Shown: positions 1 through 10,639, counted from the first letter of the stretch. The stretch: DNA of 64,000 bases from Azorinus chamasolen (GCA_963576725.1 OY755243.1:72686106-72750105), one strand, 5' to 3'. The notes: a model not told the origin generated them from the letters alone. Program-made: numbers and translations.

Positions 1-1071
1 CGCCCTTGCTTTTCATTCTAGTGGATTTTGCTTTTTCTTTTTTATTATTATTTTATCCTATAAGGAAATCTGAACCTTCAATAAAATCTAATCTAAGTTA
101 GTTATCATGTTGTATTTGGTATGTTGCATTCACTAGTTAAAGTCAACAACAAAAAAGTTTCATGAAATTTTACGAAAATAAAATATCCGATAGGTATCGA
201 CTTCGATCAAAATGCATATTTGCATTCATTGTTATTTAATTATCGGATTTGGCATTAAAATCAATAGTTAGAATTATATATTATTTTGCCCATTTGCTTA
301 TATGCCTACCTAATGATTACCATTTTCAAAATTACGACTTTTTGAATATTATATTAATTTTATTAATGATACGAACGAACAAAGCATAAACCGTATCTAA
401 TCAGTCTATACTATACCATATTCAAATAGAGTATGCCCTGGTCAGACAGTTCCTACAAGAGCTATCTGATCAGTGTCTTCTCCACTAAAGCATAAATATG
501 ATCTGACATTCGTGTTCATTACAAATTGTTTTCATAAAACTCGTTTACTACAATGAATATTACACTCGCTAAATATCGGGTCATATTATCAATGTAAACC
601 CTTTTCATAAAACAATTTGTAATGAAAACTCATGTAAGATCCTCCATTTAAAAGCAGTTCATATACATAAAAAAATGTTGATATACATAAAAAATTGTTT
701 CCATGCATTAGAATAGATTTCTTGAAAGGAATGCAATACAAAACTTCATTTTTATTTACAATATAGAAAGCATACCACCAGTAACTATACTTGTTACCAT
801 GTACATGTACTTCATACGCGTATATCCATAATTTACTGATATAATGGCATACATGTACTTCTATTTTGTCTATAATTATATTCCATATAGACGACTTTTG
901 ACACTTTTGCAAACAGAGCAGACCAAGACGAAAAGGATCAGGTAGAAGCTGTCTCACCAGGGTCAGCTGTGTTTACTTACAGAATATTATAGATCTGATT
1001 CTACAGTTCCTGTGTCCGTATGTCGATATAAAGTGATCTACTTCATATCGTCATTATTATATGTTTACGAG
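1..1071. other. AT-rich intergenic sequence with decayed repeats
   Basis: No supported gene. A decayed TTAA-1 hairpin is visible near 420-510 (GACAGTTCCTACAAGAGCT followed by a CTGATCAGTGTC arm) and a second at 890-1040 (GCAAACAGAGCAGACC, then a TAGATCTGATTCTACAG tail typical of TTAA-1b). The remainder is simple AT-rich sequence downstream of the receptor gene that ends at 1370. Confidence 0.5.
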
Positions 1072-1320
1072 TTAACCATTTCCTTCATATAAAAGCCTTT
1101 TCACGCATTTGCAAACAGAGTAGACCCAGATCAGACGGATCCTATAGAAGCCGTATGATCAGGGTCTGCTCTGTTTGCGTTTGTCATAATATGTGTCTGA
1201 TTCTACAGCTTTCGTTAAAGCAAAATATTTTCTTGAAAAGTTTTCATTATAAAAAATCAGCTGATAAATATTCATGATCTAAAAAAATCTTATATGAATA
1301 TTGAACAGGGAAAGGGTTAA
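1072..1320 (+). mobile_element. TTAA-1b MITE
   Basis: TTAA at both ends (1072-1075 and 1317-1320), CCATTTCC left end and GGGAAAGGG right end. The hairpin core runs from GCAAACAGAGTAGACC to GGTCTGCTCTGTTTGC. It lies about 50 bp beyond the stop codon of receptor gene 1, so it may be part of that gene's 3' UTR. Confidence 0.8.
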
Positions 1321-1369
1321 AGAGTTAAGCATATGAAGTGGTCGTATACATGTTTTTCATGTATACCAG

Positions 1370-2998
1370 TCATTCTGTTTGCGTCGAGATGTAATTGTTC
1401 ACTCTTGTTGACAGAGTGCCAGCCGTGGGATTTCCGTTGATGAGTCTCAAGTACTTTCTGGCACAATTCTTGTTGAATACGAACGAAGCAAATATAAACA
1501 CACCTTGACTCGCATTTAATACAATGAATATATATTCAACCCACTTCTCAACTATGGACATATACAAGAAGCCAAAGATCCACAGGCACCCTGTAAGGAC
1601 AGACAGTCTGACATAAACACCAGAGAAGCGTCTTTGTTTTCCCGACGTAGAACTCACATTAACAGACTTGTTTAATTTCTTTACGATTACAATGAATAGA
1701 ATAATGTTTATACATATGATTATACCCAAAGGAAGTGCAAAGGTCAGTAAGATGATTTGATTATTGGAAAGATAGCACAGAGTTTGTCCGTACCCCGTGT
1801 CCCCGTCATCTTTTAAAATGTTAGTTACACTATTTACAGCCACTGGTAAAGTGGCAAATACCGCGGTATATATCATATGCATTCCTGTTCTTCTCGCCGA
1901 AATGCGGTGATCACGGTTTTTGTTTAGCGTCCAGAAAACTTCGAAAGAATAAATACAGCAAACATTCATCCACATTACGGTGTTGAGCCAAAAGAAATGA
2001 ACTAGAATGCCTAGTACCGTACATGCCCAGTCTGGTATGCTGTCTTTTTGACCTACACCGAACTGAAACATCACCTGAGCGATAATCAGATTAATACAAA
2101 GTGCAATATTGTTGGCACCAGGTTGGGTTCTCATTTCTTTGAACAGGCTGTATGTCAGTACTGTTAGCAACGAGCAGAGTACAGATATGCACGTGCACAC
2201 GAGGGACAGAATACCCACGTCTAGCGCAGAGGATTGCACCGACGTCGTTCTATATGTTACAACTGGTATCGAACTGTCCACGAAGGGTTGTATCAAAGTA
2301 TCATACATATCAGTACATATCATGATAGACACCAATTCGGCCGAATTGTTTTGACTCAGAAGCACATTCCAATGAGAAACATTTGCATTGAGCTCGGATA
2401 TTCGTACACCCCATGTGAAATTCTGAATTTCAAATTCTTTGACGTATAGAGTTACAAGCGGACACATGGACGTCGACAGCAATGTTATAGTTGGTACATC
2501 ACTTTTAACTTGAGACCAATTTCCAAAACCGATATCATACAAAGTAAGTGTTTCACCGTCAAATGCATTGTACATTTCCTCTGGAATATCTGTTAGCGCA
2601 TTTAGCAGAATGATTTCGGCAACAAACCCATACTCCGCAATAGCAAAGGATTTTCCTCCAACCTGAAGAAGTGTGTCTATGAACAGGACACTCACTTCAA
2701 CCCAATATGGAATGGCAACACTAATGTGTAATACAAAGTAAGGGGAAACGGATGAGTTGGCAGATGTAGCGAATAACTGTAAAACATAAGATTCAATGGA
2801 AACGTTCCTCATTAAATCTGCTCCAAATATCACAACAGCATTAGTGATAAAGTCATCAATAAACGTTGTTAAAGTCTCCAAAGGGGTCAGTTTGACAAAG
2901 ACATCTACAGTGACACCGCTGAATTGCTTTACTGAGTTTTGGCAAAATCTATTCTGTAAAATCCTCGGTGGTAAACAGGTGATCGTCCTGCACTTGTC
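1370..2998 (-). CDS. receptor gene 1, exon 2: linker plus 7TM domain
   Basis: C-terminal exon of a family B / adhesion-like G-protein-coupled receptor (secretin-like 7TM fold), expected in the plasma membrane. The exon starts at 2998 after an AG acceptor preceded by a pyrimidine tract; 39 in-frame codons precede the TTG at 2881, so 2881 is not a real start. The first 260 residues or so are extracellular, with several N-glycosylation sites (NVS, NSS, NWS, NFT, NNS). Seven hydrophobic helices follow, at roughly residues 600-850 of the joined protein. Family features include KEMRTQPGANN after TM1, the Cys of DWAC before TM3, RISARRTG before TM4 and a Cys in TLCY before TM5. I see no Cys-rich GPS with an HL/T cleavage site before TM1, so autoproteolysis is unlikely. 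The tail is short and ends near TQTE. It pairs with the exon at 4188-5210 through a phase-0 intron. The joined product is about 883 residues. The paralog at 13091-14725 is very similar. Ligand unknown. Confidence 0.88.
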   Translation of the reverse strand, partial: DKCRTITCLPPRILQNRFCQNSVKQFSGVTVDVFVKLTPLETLTTFIDDFITNAVVIFGADLMRNVSIESYVLQLFATSANSSVSPYFVLHISVAIPYWVEVSVLFIDTLLQVGGKSFAIAEYGFVAEIILLNALTDIPEEMYNAFDGETLTLYDIGFGNWSQVKSDVPTITLLSTSMCPLVTLYVKEFEIQNFTWGVRISELNANVSHWNVLLSQNNSAELVSIMICTDMYDTLIQPFVDSSIPVVTYRTTSVQSSALDVGILSLVCTCISVLCSLLTVLTYSLFKEMRTQPGANNIALCINLIIAQVMFQFGVGQKDSIPDWACTVLGILVHFFWLNTVMWMNVCCIYSFEVFWTLNKNRDHRISARRTGMHMIYTAVFATLPVAVNSVTNILKDDGDTGYGQTLCYLSNNQIILLTFALPLGIIICINIILFIVIVKKLNKSVNVSSTSGKQRRFSGVYVRLSVLTGCLWIFGFLYMSIVEKWVEYIFIVLNASQGVFIFASFVFNKNCARKYLRLINGNPTAGTLSTRVNNYISTQTE

Positions 2999-3247
2999 CT
3001 GAAAAAAGGATCACAATTGTTTTACATTATTGTCCGTGAATATATCGATTAAAGTACATGTACTGCACATAGATTTTCAATAATTTTCAGTTTAATATTA
3101 AAGAATGACAGTGTATAAGACGCTGACCATTTCAGTTATGAAAATCAAATCCTAATAATCTGAAATAAATGTGTTGATTTGCCATTCACTTTTGATGAAA
3201 ATATTAAACAGTGAAGATAATATTCCAAAAAGGGAATTAAGATAATA

Positions 3248-3426
3248 CAGAAATACTTAAATAGCTCTAGCTATTATTTAGACCACTTCGGACCTTTATC
3301 AAATATTATCATGTCAAAATACACGTCAGTGTATACACCAAAAATGTGACGTGTATGTTGACATGATAATCTTTGATAAAGGCCCGTGGTGGTCGAAATA
3401 TTATATAAGAGCTATAAGTATTTCTG
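3248..3426. repeat. 179-bp foldback element in intron
   Basis: The left arm starts CAGAAATACTTAAATAGCTC and the right arm ends with its near-complement AAGTATTTCTG. Both arms carry CCTTTATCAAA...ATTATCATGTCA and ACACGTCA, with an unpaired centre of about 20 bp. No target duplication recognised and no other copy in the window. Confidence 0.7.
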
Positions 3427-3940
3427 AAAACATCAAATGTGGCGCTCTTTGAAAAAAGGCAATCATACCTTGTTGAAAACAGTGTAGACCCAGGTCACAC
3501 ATCATGTCTATGATTAAGACTCGTACATAGGACGGAACGATAGAGAAATGGGGGCACTGCATTATAACCCTTTTCACAGAGAGCCATTTATGTAAGTAAA
3601 ACAACAACAATACGAACAGTTCGTAGCACTTGTTGAAATCATATCGTCAGCAAAATTATTGCGAGTCTTGACCAATAATACTTTCACGAAAATGTAACTT
3701 ATCTTTGGCAAATACATGACCGTCATCATACAAATGAACCGCATCAAAAGAAAGGGGACGAGGCACGACATTAAAAGGAGCGTAGACCATCACATCGGAA
3801 ACTACTCTCCAGTGACGGAACAAACACACACATTTGGGCTTTTTAATGAATATAAAATGTACTGTATACAAAACCTCGATTAGTTGGTCTACACTGTTTG
3901 CAAATCCCTGAGTAACTATTTCCCGTAAAGATGACAACGG

Positions 3941-4168
3941 TTAAACCCTTTCCCTGTTAACTATTCATATAGGAAATAATGACGTCATAAATATTAATAA
4001 GATTATTTAAGACATTTTGGCTCAGGCAGAAGCTGTAGAATCAAATCTATAATACGCCATAAACAAACAGAGCAGACTTTGATCAGACGGCTCCTATAGG
4101 AGCCTTTGATCTGGGTCTTCTCTGTTTGCAGATCCGTCAAAATGCGCTTACGTAAGGGAAAGGGTTAA
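3941..4168 (-). mobile_element. TTAA-1b MITE beside a splice donor
   Basis: Starts TTAAACCCTTTCCC and ends GGGAAAGGGTTAA. The hairpin is ACAAACAGAGCAGAC to GTCTTCTCTGTTTGC around GGCTCCTATAGGAGCC. Its end is about 20 bp inside the intron from the donor of receptor gene 1. Confidence 0.85.
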
Positions 4169-4187
4169 TTGATTATGGACACATTAC

Positions 4188-5210
4188 CATAAACCGATCG
4201 TGGAAGGTATTTGGGCCGCATAGAGTATCCAGGTCCGTGACCTCATGCACGACAACTGTTTCTTCTGGTGAATCGTACCGGAACAGCAACGCAAACGATG
4301 ATTCAAACAAAATATTCGGATCAGGATTATTGAGACATATGAAAGGAACGTCAAGTGCATAAACGGGAGCAATGTTACAAACGACTTTACCATCAAATAT
4401 GTCTGTAAAACAAACGACATGAATATCTACATTGCAGACTTGTGTTCTGCTGATTTCGCACGCAGGAGCAATAAGTCCAATTTCTGCTGGTTTTTCAAAG
4501 AGGATATTACAGCCAACAGTCCGCTGTATATCAGTTACAATCGTGTCGTAATTACTTGGCCAAAAGGCTTCGTCATAGCACTTGATTTTGGGATACCAGA
4601 ATACCATTGCGCCTTCGGGAATATCGTGGCACTGTGCACAAAATCTGTTTCCATACGTGAGTCCCGTGCGCCTGTCAGAGACGGGTATCTTAGTCTCTAG
4701 GCCAACATACTCATCGGCATGCTCGCATTTGTGAACGGTTTTATTCATGCTTGAATCAAACTGACTGTAGTAGCTGTATGGACATGCTTTATTAGCGTAG
4801 ACATTGTGTGTTTGTGATGGGTAAATAACTGTTTCTGGTCTAAGCTGAAGTTTTTCACAAGTGAACCGTGTCGACGAAAGTTGGTCAAATTGTTCAGACA
4901 GGACTCTCTCTGTTCTGTTGCAGAAGTCCCCATACATGTAACACACTTGATTATCGCAAGTACAGGACATACAACATGGGTTCGTCGGCAAGTGTAACGA
5001 AGTGAACACCGCACCCGGATATACCTGGTCACTGCCCCATACGTTACATGAGTTAGAATTACAAAGATCTTCAGCAACACTTGTTATGTTGGCTGTACTT
5101 GTTTCCAGAGACAGCAGCAAAAGAATTACAAGTGTGGTTTTGACAACACTCCCACCTCTCTGGAATGTTGCTATTATTTTCTTTCTCCGTATGTCACACT
5201 TTTCAAACAT
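4188..5210 (-). CDS. receptor gene 1, exon 1: signal peptide and Cys-rich ectodomain
   Basis: N-terminal exon of the receptor completed at 1370-2998. I place the start at the ATG at 5210 because the paralog has an ATG at the same place. The open frame continues upstream only through a TTG and a likely acceptor (TTTTGCAG before 5239), so a non-coding first exon is probable. Residues 1-40 form a basic stretch followed by a hydrophobic core (TTLVILLLLSLETSTA), read as a signal peptide. The rest is an extracellular domain rich in paired Cys, including a dense cluster CCMSCTCDNQVCYMYGDFC that recalls a small disulfide knot, and WYPKIKC further on. I do not recognise a named domain. It ends at codon ATG, followed by donor GTAATG, in phase 0. 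About 341 residues, the same length as in the paralog. Confidence 0.82.
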
Positions 5211-5255
5211 TCTCAAACAACGGTTCGTAGCACAATATTCTGCAAAAGCAATCAA

Positions 5256-6150
5256 AAGAATAAGTTTTCTCTATTAGCATCAAAACAAAAACAAAATCTT
5301 TTTGAGATACTTTCACGTCATGAAATAAGTATATGAAGGCATATGATATAATCCTTTAGGAAATCAATATAACTAATAGGATTTTCTGATTTCAGTGGAT
5401 ATTAGAATTCACTACAAAATAGAACCCCAATGGAACAATCCTGTTTCATGCAGAATACTTTTGTATGACAATTGCGCTCATGTATATTGCCAAGTACGAA
5501 CAGGACAAGACGTTAACACAGACCAATAAGGACAACGCATTTTTATATATATAGTATCCCTTCCAACGCTAATCAGAGCTGAATATCCCTTCTATGTTGA
5601 ACTAGGAAATCCACTCAGTATCAAAAGGCTTCAACTTACATGAGCATTTTCAATGACAAACAATGCAGACCCTTAACAGAAGGCGCCCCTAGATGCATAC
5701 GTTCCTACGAAGCTAATAACATGTAGAAGAAGATCCGGTCAAATTACATCTAAGGACAGGCATACAGACAGACGGACAATCGGATTCCAGTATAACCCCA
5801 TAATTTCACCACAGGGGTATACTAAGAAATACGCATGTGCGCGCGTCATATCATTTCCTCCTAGTCGATGAGATTTATAATAATATTTCATATAATAATA
5901 CATACGAATATAAGGTTCTTTTTATCAGATAAAACACGAAACACGACAAAATTGGACAAACGCGCGTATCTAGTTTTTTTTGTGAATTCGTGTCACTGAA
6001 AGGGGTGGGGGTGTAAACTTTGGAGAATATAGGAGCCGTCTGATCAGACATTTGCTTAAAGAATACTATACCTTCTGCCATTGTCAAAAACTCAAGTGTC
6101 CATATATCAGAGCAACAGATAAAGGTGCGTACTCAAATACTAAAATCGCC
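5256..6150. other. 5' flank of receptor gene 1 with decayed repeats
   Basis: No gene recognised. The stretch 5735-5830 (ACAGACAGACGGACAATCGG, then CCCCATAATTTCACC) looks like a worn interspersed repeat. A truncated TTAA-1 arm (GAGCCGTCTGATCAG) is at 6030-6050. Confidence 0.4.
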
Positions 6151-6246
6151 ATTTCTCCACCAAACCCAAGTTTTGACTACTCGTTAGAATTGTCTCTTCG
6201 AGACGACTTTAGAGAGTAGTCATAACATATAGTTTGGTGGAGAAAT
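6151..6246. repeat. short foldback with ATTTCTCCACCAAAC arms
   Basis: The left arm ATTTCTCCACCAAACC pairs with the right arm GGTTTGGTGGAGAAAT in reverse, and an inner GACTACTC...GAGTAGTC pair surrounds TCTCTTCGAGA. A worn relative with flanking ACTCAAATACTAAA-type sequence occurs at 51765-51888. Confidence 0.6.
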
Positions 6247-6539
6247 GTTATTCTTGAAAATATTTTAATTTGCTTATCAGAGGAAGGGTTAATTATATAT
6301 ATATAAATGTTCAATTAAATATATTCTCATAATTAGCTGAGGTCGTACTGGGACATTTGCAAACATTTGAACCAAATCAACTGCAATATATTCAGTAAAC
6401 CCTCACTAAAGCGGACGTTAAAATTAGTATTGATCAATGACGGTCTTTCAAACATGTGTCACCTTAATACAAGTACACATGTAGCCATTTGACAGCTGAC
6501 TGAGCTAGGAAATAAATTCTCAAAATATAATGGGACTTT

Positions 6540-6790
6540 AACCCATTTATTTCCAACATTACTTACTGAAAACCCACCCATATCTTATATTGGAACCCAT
6601 CCATTTTTCATGTTGAAGGGACAAAGCAAACCATTCCCTCATAGGCTATTTTTAGACCAAACCTCCTTAAACAAATATACCGAAAAGGAGCATTAACTAT
6701 AGAAAAGGAGAATTTTAGAATGGTGTATTTTTCAAAATGTGTTTTTACAGAGACGCCAAACTGCGTCACTAGAGGGGGTGGGGGTGGGGG
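6540..6790 (-). repeat. decayed TTAA-4/TTAA-2 fragments
   Basis: TTTAACCCATTTATTTCC at 6538-6556 resembles the end of TTAA-4. From 6628 the sequence matches the inverted long half of TTAA-2 (CATTCCCTCATAGGCTATTTTTAGACC, then AAAAGGAGCATTAACTATAG), with its hairpin lost. It ends in a G-rich run near 6772-6796. Confidence 0.55.
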
Positions 6791-6933
6791 TTGTTGAGTG
6801 ATACTTGGTACCAATATGATAATGGCAACCAGATCGGACACAAGGTATTACATGTTTACATGGGTATATAGTATTTAAAATAAATAATTAAAAATACATG
6901 TATGATACTATTAAAACATTGAAATAATCCTAC

Positions 6934-7080
6934 CTTTTAAAACTAACTCTCGCTATGTCAACATATGCCACTGAAAGATACCTTAATTTGACGAATGTGT
7001 ACAGTCTCATTCAGGCTTTATAGGAACTGTCCCACTGGCCCTCGGGCAGTGTGAATTCAGCTTGGAAGGTGACTGTAAGA
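6934..7080 (-). other. conserved block upstream of receptor gene 1 (candidate 5' UTR exon or promoter)
   Basis: This segment is clearly similar to 20805-20985, upstream of the paralogous gene, although the sequence between it and the coding exon is not. On the minus strand both end in a good donor (AAAAG|GTAGGA here). The shared core reads AAATTAAGGTATCTTTC. It contains in-frame stops, so it is not coding here. A TATAAA lies at about 7017-7022. It could be a non-coding first exon, a core promoter, or both. Confidence 0.4.
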
Positions 7081-7201
7081 TTACAGTATAATCAAATAAT
7101 ATTTAACATGCTGTTCACGAGCGAAAACATTGAAACGCTTTACTCCGTGAATATTCATATAAGCAACAATGACGTCATGAACATATTAATATGATTAATT
7201 G

Positions 7202-7461
7202 TTAACCCTTTCCCTCATATAAACGTGTTTTCACGCATTTGCAAACAGAGTAGACCCAGATCAGACGGCTCCTACAGGAGCCGTCTGATCAGGGTCTACT
7301 CTGTTTGCTAGTGGAATTTGAAATATCTGTTTCTTTTCTTTCTAAAACGGCTACAATGTTCCACCTTCCATGTTTCATTATAACTATTTTATTAATATAT
7401 TATTAATAATATTCAGTAGGTATTGAAATTTGGACTAAGTATAGAACAGGGAAAGGGTTAA
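7202..7461 (+). mobile_element. TTAA-1a MITE, well preserved
   Basis: A complete 260-bp copy: TTAACCCTTTCCCTCATATA at the left, GAACAGGGAAAGGGTTAA at the right. The hairpin at 7240-7308 has apex GGCTCCTACAGGAGCC. The long half includes CTGTTTCTTTTCTTTCTAAAA and a TATTCAGTAGGTATTGAAAT block. Good reference copy. Confidence 0.92.
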
Positions 7462-7930
7462 ACTAGTACATGGATAAGGAAATTTTGGTCATAAACCGTA
7501 AAATCATATCTATATATCATTAGTAAACAGAGAAGACCCTGATTAGACGGCTCATAAAGGAGCCGTCTGATCTGAGTCTATTCTGTTTGCAAAGGCACGG
7601 AAAGGAGCATTTATGGATTAACGAGTTAAATAGTTTGGAATCATTCGGCATCACGCGTAAGAATCAAAACTATTTTGCACAGATCGTTTCTTTGAAAAGA
7701 AATGATATCAAATATGTTAAGACCATTGACTCCATACATATTAATGAAATAAATAATAACATCACGAATATTTATCAGCTGAATGTTTATAATGATAAAT
7801 GAATACTGAAATGTTTCGCCACGACAGAAATTGTAGAATGGTAACTTAATTATTGCATAAGCAAACAGAACAGACTCTGATCAGATGGAAGCCGTCTGAT
7901 CAGGAAGGATCTATTCTGTTTCTTAAAACG
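7462..7930 (-). mobile_element. two truncated TTAA-1b copies
   Basis: A hairpin at 7525-7594 (AACAGAGAAGACC to GTCTATTCTGTTTGC) abuts the previous element. A second shortened hairpin is at 7860-7925 (GCAAACAGAACAGAC, GATGGAAGCCGTCTGATC). The sequence between them (7617-7800) is AT-rich with a meaningless open frame. Confidence 0.6.
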
Positions 7931-8180
7931 TTAACCCTTTCAATCATATAAACTCTCTTTCATGCCTTTGCAAACATAGTAGATCCAGATCAGATGGCTT
8001 CTGTAGAGGACGTCTGATCATGGTCTGCTCTGTTTGTTTATGAAACCATAATAGATCTAACTCTCAGATTCTACCAATAACTAAAATTAATGTGTATACA
8101 TGCTATTATAAAAATTCAGCTGATAAATATGAATGATGTTATTATTTCTTATATGAATATTCACCAGGGAAAGGGTTTTA
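7931..8180 (+). mobile_element. TTAA-1b MITE
   Basis: TTAACCCTTTCAATCATATA at the left and CAGGGAAAGGG at the right. The hairpin is GCAAACATAGTAGATCC to GGTCTGCTCTGTTTG. The long half has the TTCTTATATGAATATTCA tail. The right TTAA has changed to TTTTAA. Confidence 0.82.
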
Positions 8181-8361
8181 AATTTTAATGCGTATTTCGG
8201 AGTAAAGGGTGAGCAGGTGACACTTTTCACTCAACATGCTAAAGATTAATGCATCCATTGCATGTATAATTGTATCTATAACATATCGAGTACGAATTCT
8301 TGAAATATTTACAATCGTTCTATTGGGAATATCTTGTTTGAACAATACACCAAAGCCTCCC

Positions 8362-8708
8362 TTAAACCATGCCCTCGTATTGACACATTTTGACGCCTCT
8401 GTAAAAATCATTTGTTGAAACCATTGTGACAAATAGAGCAGTAAAAGTCATTTGTTGAAACCATTGTGACAAATAGAGCAGTAAAAGTCATTTGTTGAAA
8501 CCATTGTGAAACATAGAGTAGTAAAAGTCATTTGTTGAAACCATTGTGAAACATAGAGCATTTGCTCCAGAGGAGCAAATGCTCAATCTATCACACTGGT
8601 TTCAAGCTACAAAGTTCTAAAAGTTTTCTTTTCTTTAGTTAATGCTCCTTTTCTGTATATTTATTCAAAGAGATTGGGTCTAAAAATAGTCTATGAGGTA
8701 ATGTGTTA
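8362..8708 (+). mobile_element. TTAA-2 MITE with amplified hairpin arm
   Basis: TTAA at 8362-8365 and 8705-8708. The left hairpin arm is present four times as a 40-bp direct repeat (about 8402-8560) that ends at the proper apex TTTGCTCCAGAGGAGCAAA. The right half carries AATGCTCCTTTTC and TTATTCAAAGAG as in other copies. Confidence 0.85.
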
Positions 8709-8998
8709 ACCTTTATCGGATGAGTGTTTATTACGAGAAATCATGAAACAATGAATATCAGTTCCATTTATGTCTATTATAGCACATGGTGATGCGCAAA
8801 AGGCAGATGTAATAAATACAAAATGTGTTTATGAAATTTCCGCCAATGGCATCCTAACTGAACAGACCCTGTGAGATGAGAGTCGGACAAATACTGCACA
8901 GAACACCCGGGTAGAACCACTCATCTATACCGCAAGACAGCTGGAAGGCTTCCTCATTTGTCCAGGTCAGAATTCGAATTACAGCGGTTGATGGCTTA
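8709..8998. other. no recognisable feature
   Basis: Single-copy-looking sequence between two elements. I see no exon, RNA gene or repeat in it. Confidence 0.4.
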
Positions 8999-9210
8999 CA
9001 GTAGAACCTGTCTTAAGCGACCGTCAAAAGGAGGTCAAATTATGGGTATGTTAGGTAGGTGGTAGCTTAATGCAGTTCGAAAGTAATGCAGAAAGCTCCT
9101 ATAGGAGCTTTCTGCATTACCTTTGCCATGCATAAAGGTATAAAGAAGCACCTGCTTTTTAAGACTCCCGTGTTCAATAAATAAATGGCCGCTTTATACA
9201 GGGTTTACTG
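8999..9210. mobile_element. TA-2 palindromic MITE
   Basis: CAGTAGAACCTGTCTTAAGC at the left, flanked by TA on both sides. The core AGGTGGTAGCTTAATGCAG leads to apex AAGCTCCTATAGGAGCTTT. The right end GGTTTACTG has drifted. Confidence 0.85.
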
Positions 9211-9246
9211 TATATCAAATGGATATTTATCAATGAATGGATGTTA

Positions 9247-9449
9247 CAGTAAAACCTCTCTATAACGGCCACTAAATTGTGTTAATTATTTGGTATTTAG
9301 GGCAGGTGACTGCTTAAAGCAAGGTGAAAGTAAAACAACGCTCCTATAGGAGCGTTCTGTTTTTCTTTCACCTTGCTTTAAGCAGCCACCTGTCTTTAAC
9401 ACAAAATAATTTATGTAATTTAGTTGCCGTTATAGAGAGGTTTTTATTG
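9247..9449. mobile_element. TA-1 palindromic MITE
   Basis: A 203-bp palindrome. Left CAGTAAAACCTCTCTATAAC, apex CGCTCCTATAGGAGCG, right GTTATAGAGAGGTTTTTATTG. TA flanks on both sides. Confidence 0.9.
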
Positions 9450-9812
9450 TAGTTTATATAACGACTCTCTCTGTACATATTTATAGCAACATGCACAAAG
9501 TAGCCTGAAAGGCAATTGCAGTCAATGCCTTTGCGAAATGTTCCATAAGAAACTGCTATGTGCGAAACACATTCAACAGAAATTCTTTTTGTGAAATGTT
9601 ATTTTTATTTCTCTTAAACATATTCTCAGTTTGAGGACAACTCGTCTTCTTTTTATACACAATGCAGTAGTTTGCTTATAACAAGTAATTTCGTATGGGA
9701 CACTTCACATGCCGTGTTGACAATCCATTGGTTACAGTTTCTAGAAGGAGTATCTTTTCAAAACAACTAGGTTCCCTTGGTTAATATCATTTTCATAAAT
9801 ACGCAGAATGTC
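9450..9812. other. no recognisable feature
   Basis: AT-rich spacer. Nothing coding or repetitive recognised. Confidence 0.4.
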
Positions 9813-10026
9813 TTGACCCTTTCCTTCATATAAACGCCTTTTCACGCCGTCTGATCAGAGTCTGCTCTGTTTGCTAATGGAATTTGAAAGATCTGTTTCT
9901 TTACTTTCTAAAATAGCTCAAATGTTACACCTTCCATATCTCATTATACAATGTAACTATTTTGTCCATGAGTACATGTATTCAGTAGGAGTTGAAAATT
10001 AGACTAAATATAAAACAGGGAAAGGG
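9813..10026 (+). mobile_element. TTAA-1a MITE lacking one hairpin arm
   Basis: The left end CCCTTTCCTTCATATAAACG runs to TTTTCACG and then jumps straight into GCCGTCTGATCAGAGTC, so the first arm and the apex are deleted. The long half and the GGGAAAGGG end are intact. Neither TTAA survives. Confidence 0.75.
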
Positions 10027-10071
10027 ACAGAAGCATTACTCATAGATTATGGTCTAACATGACTGCTTCTA

Positions 10072-10276
10072 CAGTGAAACCTCTCTATAACGGCCACTAA
10101 ATTACATCAAATATTTTGTGTTAAAGGCAGATGGCTGCTTAAATGAAGGTGAAAGAAAAACAGAACGCTCCTATAGGAGCGTTCTGTTTTACTTTCACCT
10201 TGCTTTAAGCAGCCCCCTGCCCTAAATACCAACTAATTAACACAATTTAGTGGCCGTTATAGAGATGTTTTACAGT
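10072..10276. mobile_element. TA-1 palindromic MITE
   Basis: CAGTGAAACCTCTCTATAAC at the left; AACGCTCCTATAGGAGCGTT apex; right end AGAGATGTTTTACAG, with one change from the usual TACTG. Confidence 0.88.
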
Positions 10277-10299
10277 ATTTACCATTAAACCAGTATTCG

Positions 10300-10366
10300 C
10301 GCCAGTTATTTGCAAACAACTTGAATCCAGATGAGACGAGATCAGGATTCAATTCGTTTAACACTC
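10300..10366. repeat. HP-E fragment
   Basis: TTTGCAAACAACTTGAATCC, then AGATGAGACGAGATCAGGATTC: one arm and a shortened second arm of the HP-E hairpin. Confidence 0.5.
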
Positions 10367-10369
10367 AGC

Positions 10370-10639
10370 TAACCCATTCCCTCATACTGACACCTTTTGA
10401 CGCCTTTGTAGAAGTCACTTTCTGAAACCAACGTGATAAATAGGGCATTTGCTCCTATGGAGCTCATATGGAGCAAGTGCTCTATTTATCACGTTGGTTT
10501 CAGGAGCAAATGCACTATTTATAACAAAGGTTTCAACACGACACACTTCTAAAAACTTCCTTTCCTCCAGGAAATCTCCTTTTTTGGTAGATTTATTCAA
10601 AGAGGTAGGATCTAAAAATTGCCTATGAGAGAATGGGTC
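10370..10639 (+). mobile_element. TTAA-2 MITE with extra arm copy
   Basis: CTAACCCATTCCCTCATACT at the left; GAGAGAATGGGTCA at the right. The palindrome is interrupted: the arm ATGGAGC...TGCTCTATTTATCACG is followed by GGTTTCAGGAGCAAATGC and another TTTATAACAAAGGTTTC arm, so one arm is duplicated. Confidence 0.75.

Larger units (their letters stand above)
2999..4187 (-). other. intron of receptor gene 1
   Basis: The donor GTAATG follows codon ATG at 4188 and the acceptor is TTTTTTCAG just before 2998. Both flanking exons are in phase 0. The intron holds a foldback element, an unassigned open frame (3656-3937) and a TTAA-1b element only about 20 bp from the donor. Confidence 0.8.

Noticed and set aside
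2109..2354. Plus-strand open frames over the receptor 7TM exons (also 13809-14078, 4419-4700, 18033-18314)
   Set aside because: Antisense shadows of conserved exons; they look conserved between the two genes only because the true frame is.
7240..7308. Hairpins as transcription terminators or a CRISPR array
   Set aside because: The genome is eukaryotic with introns; the hairpins are dispersed with TTAA or TA target sites, not regularly spaced repeats with spacers.
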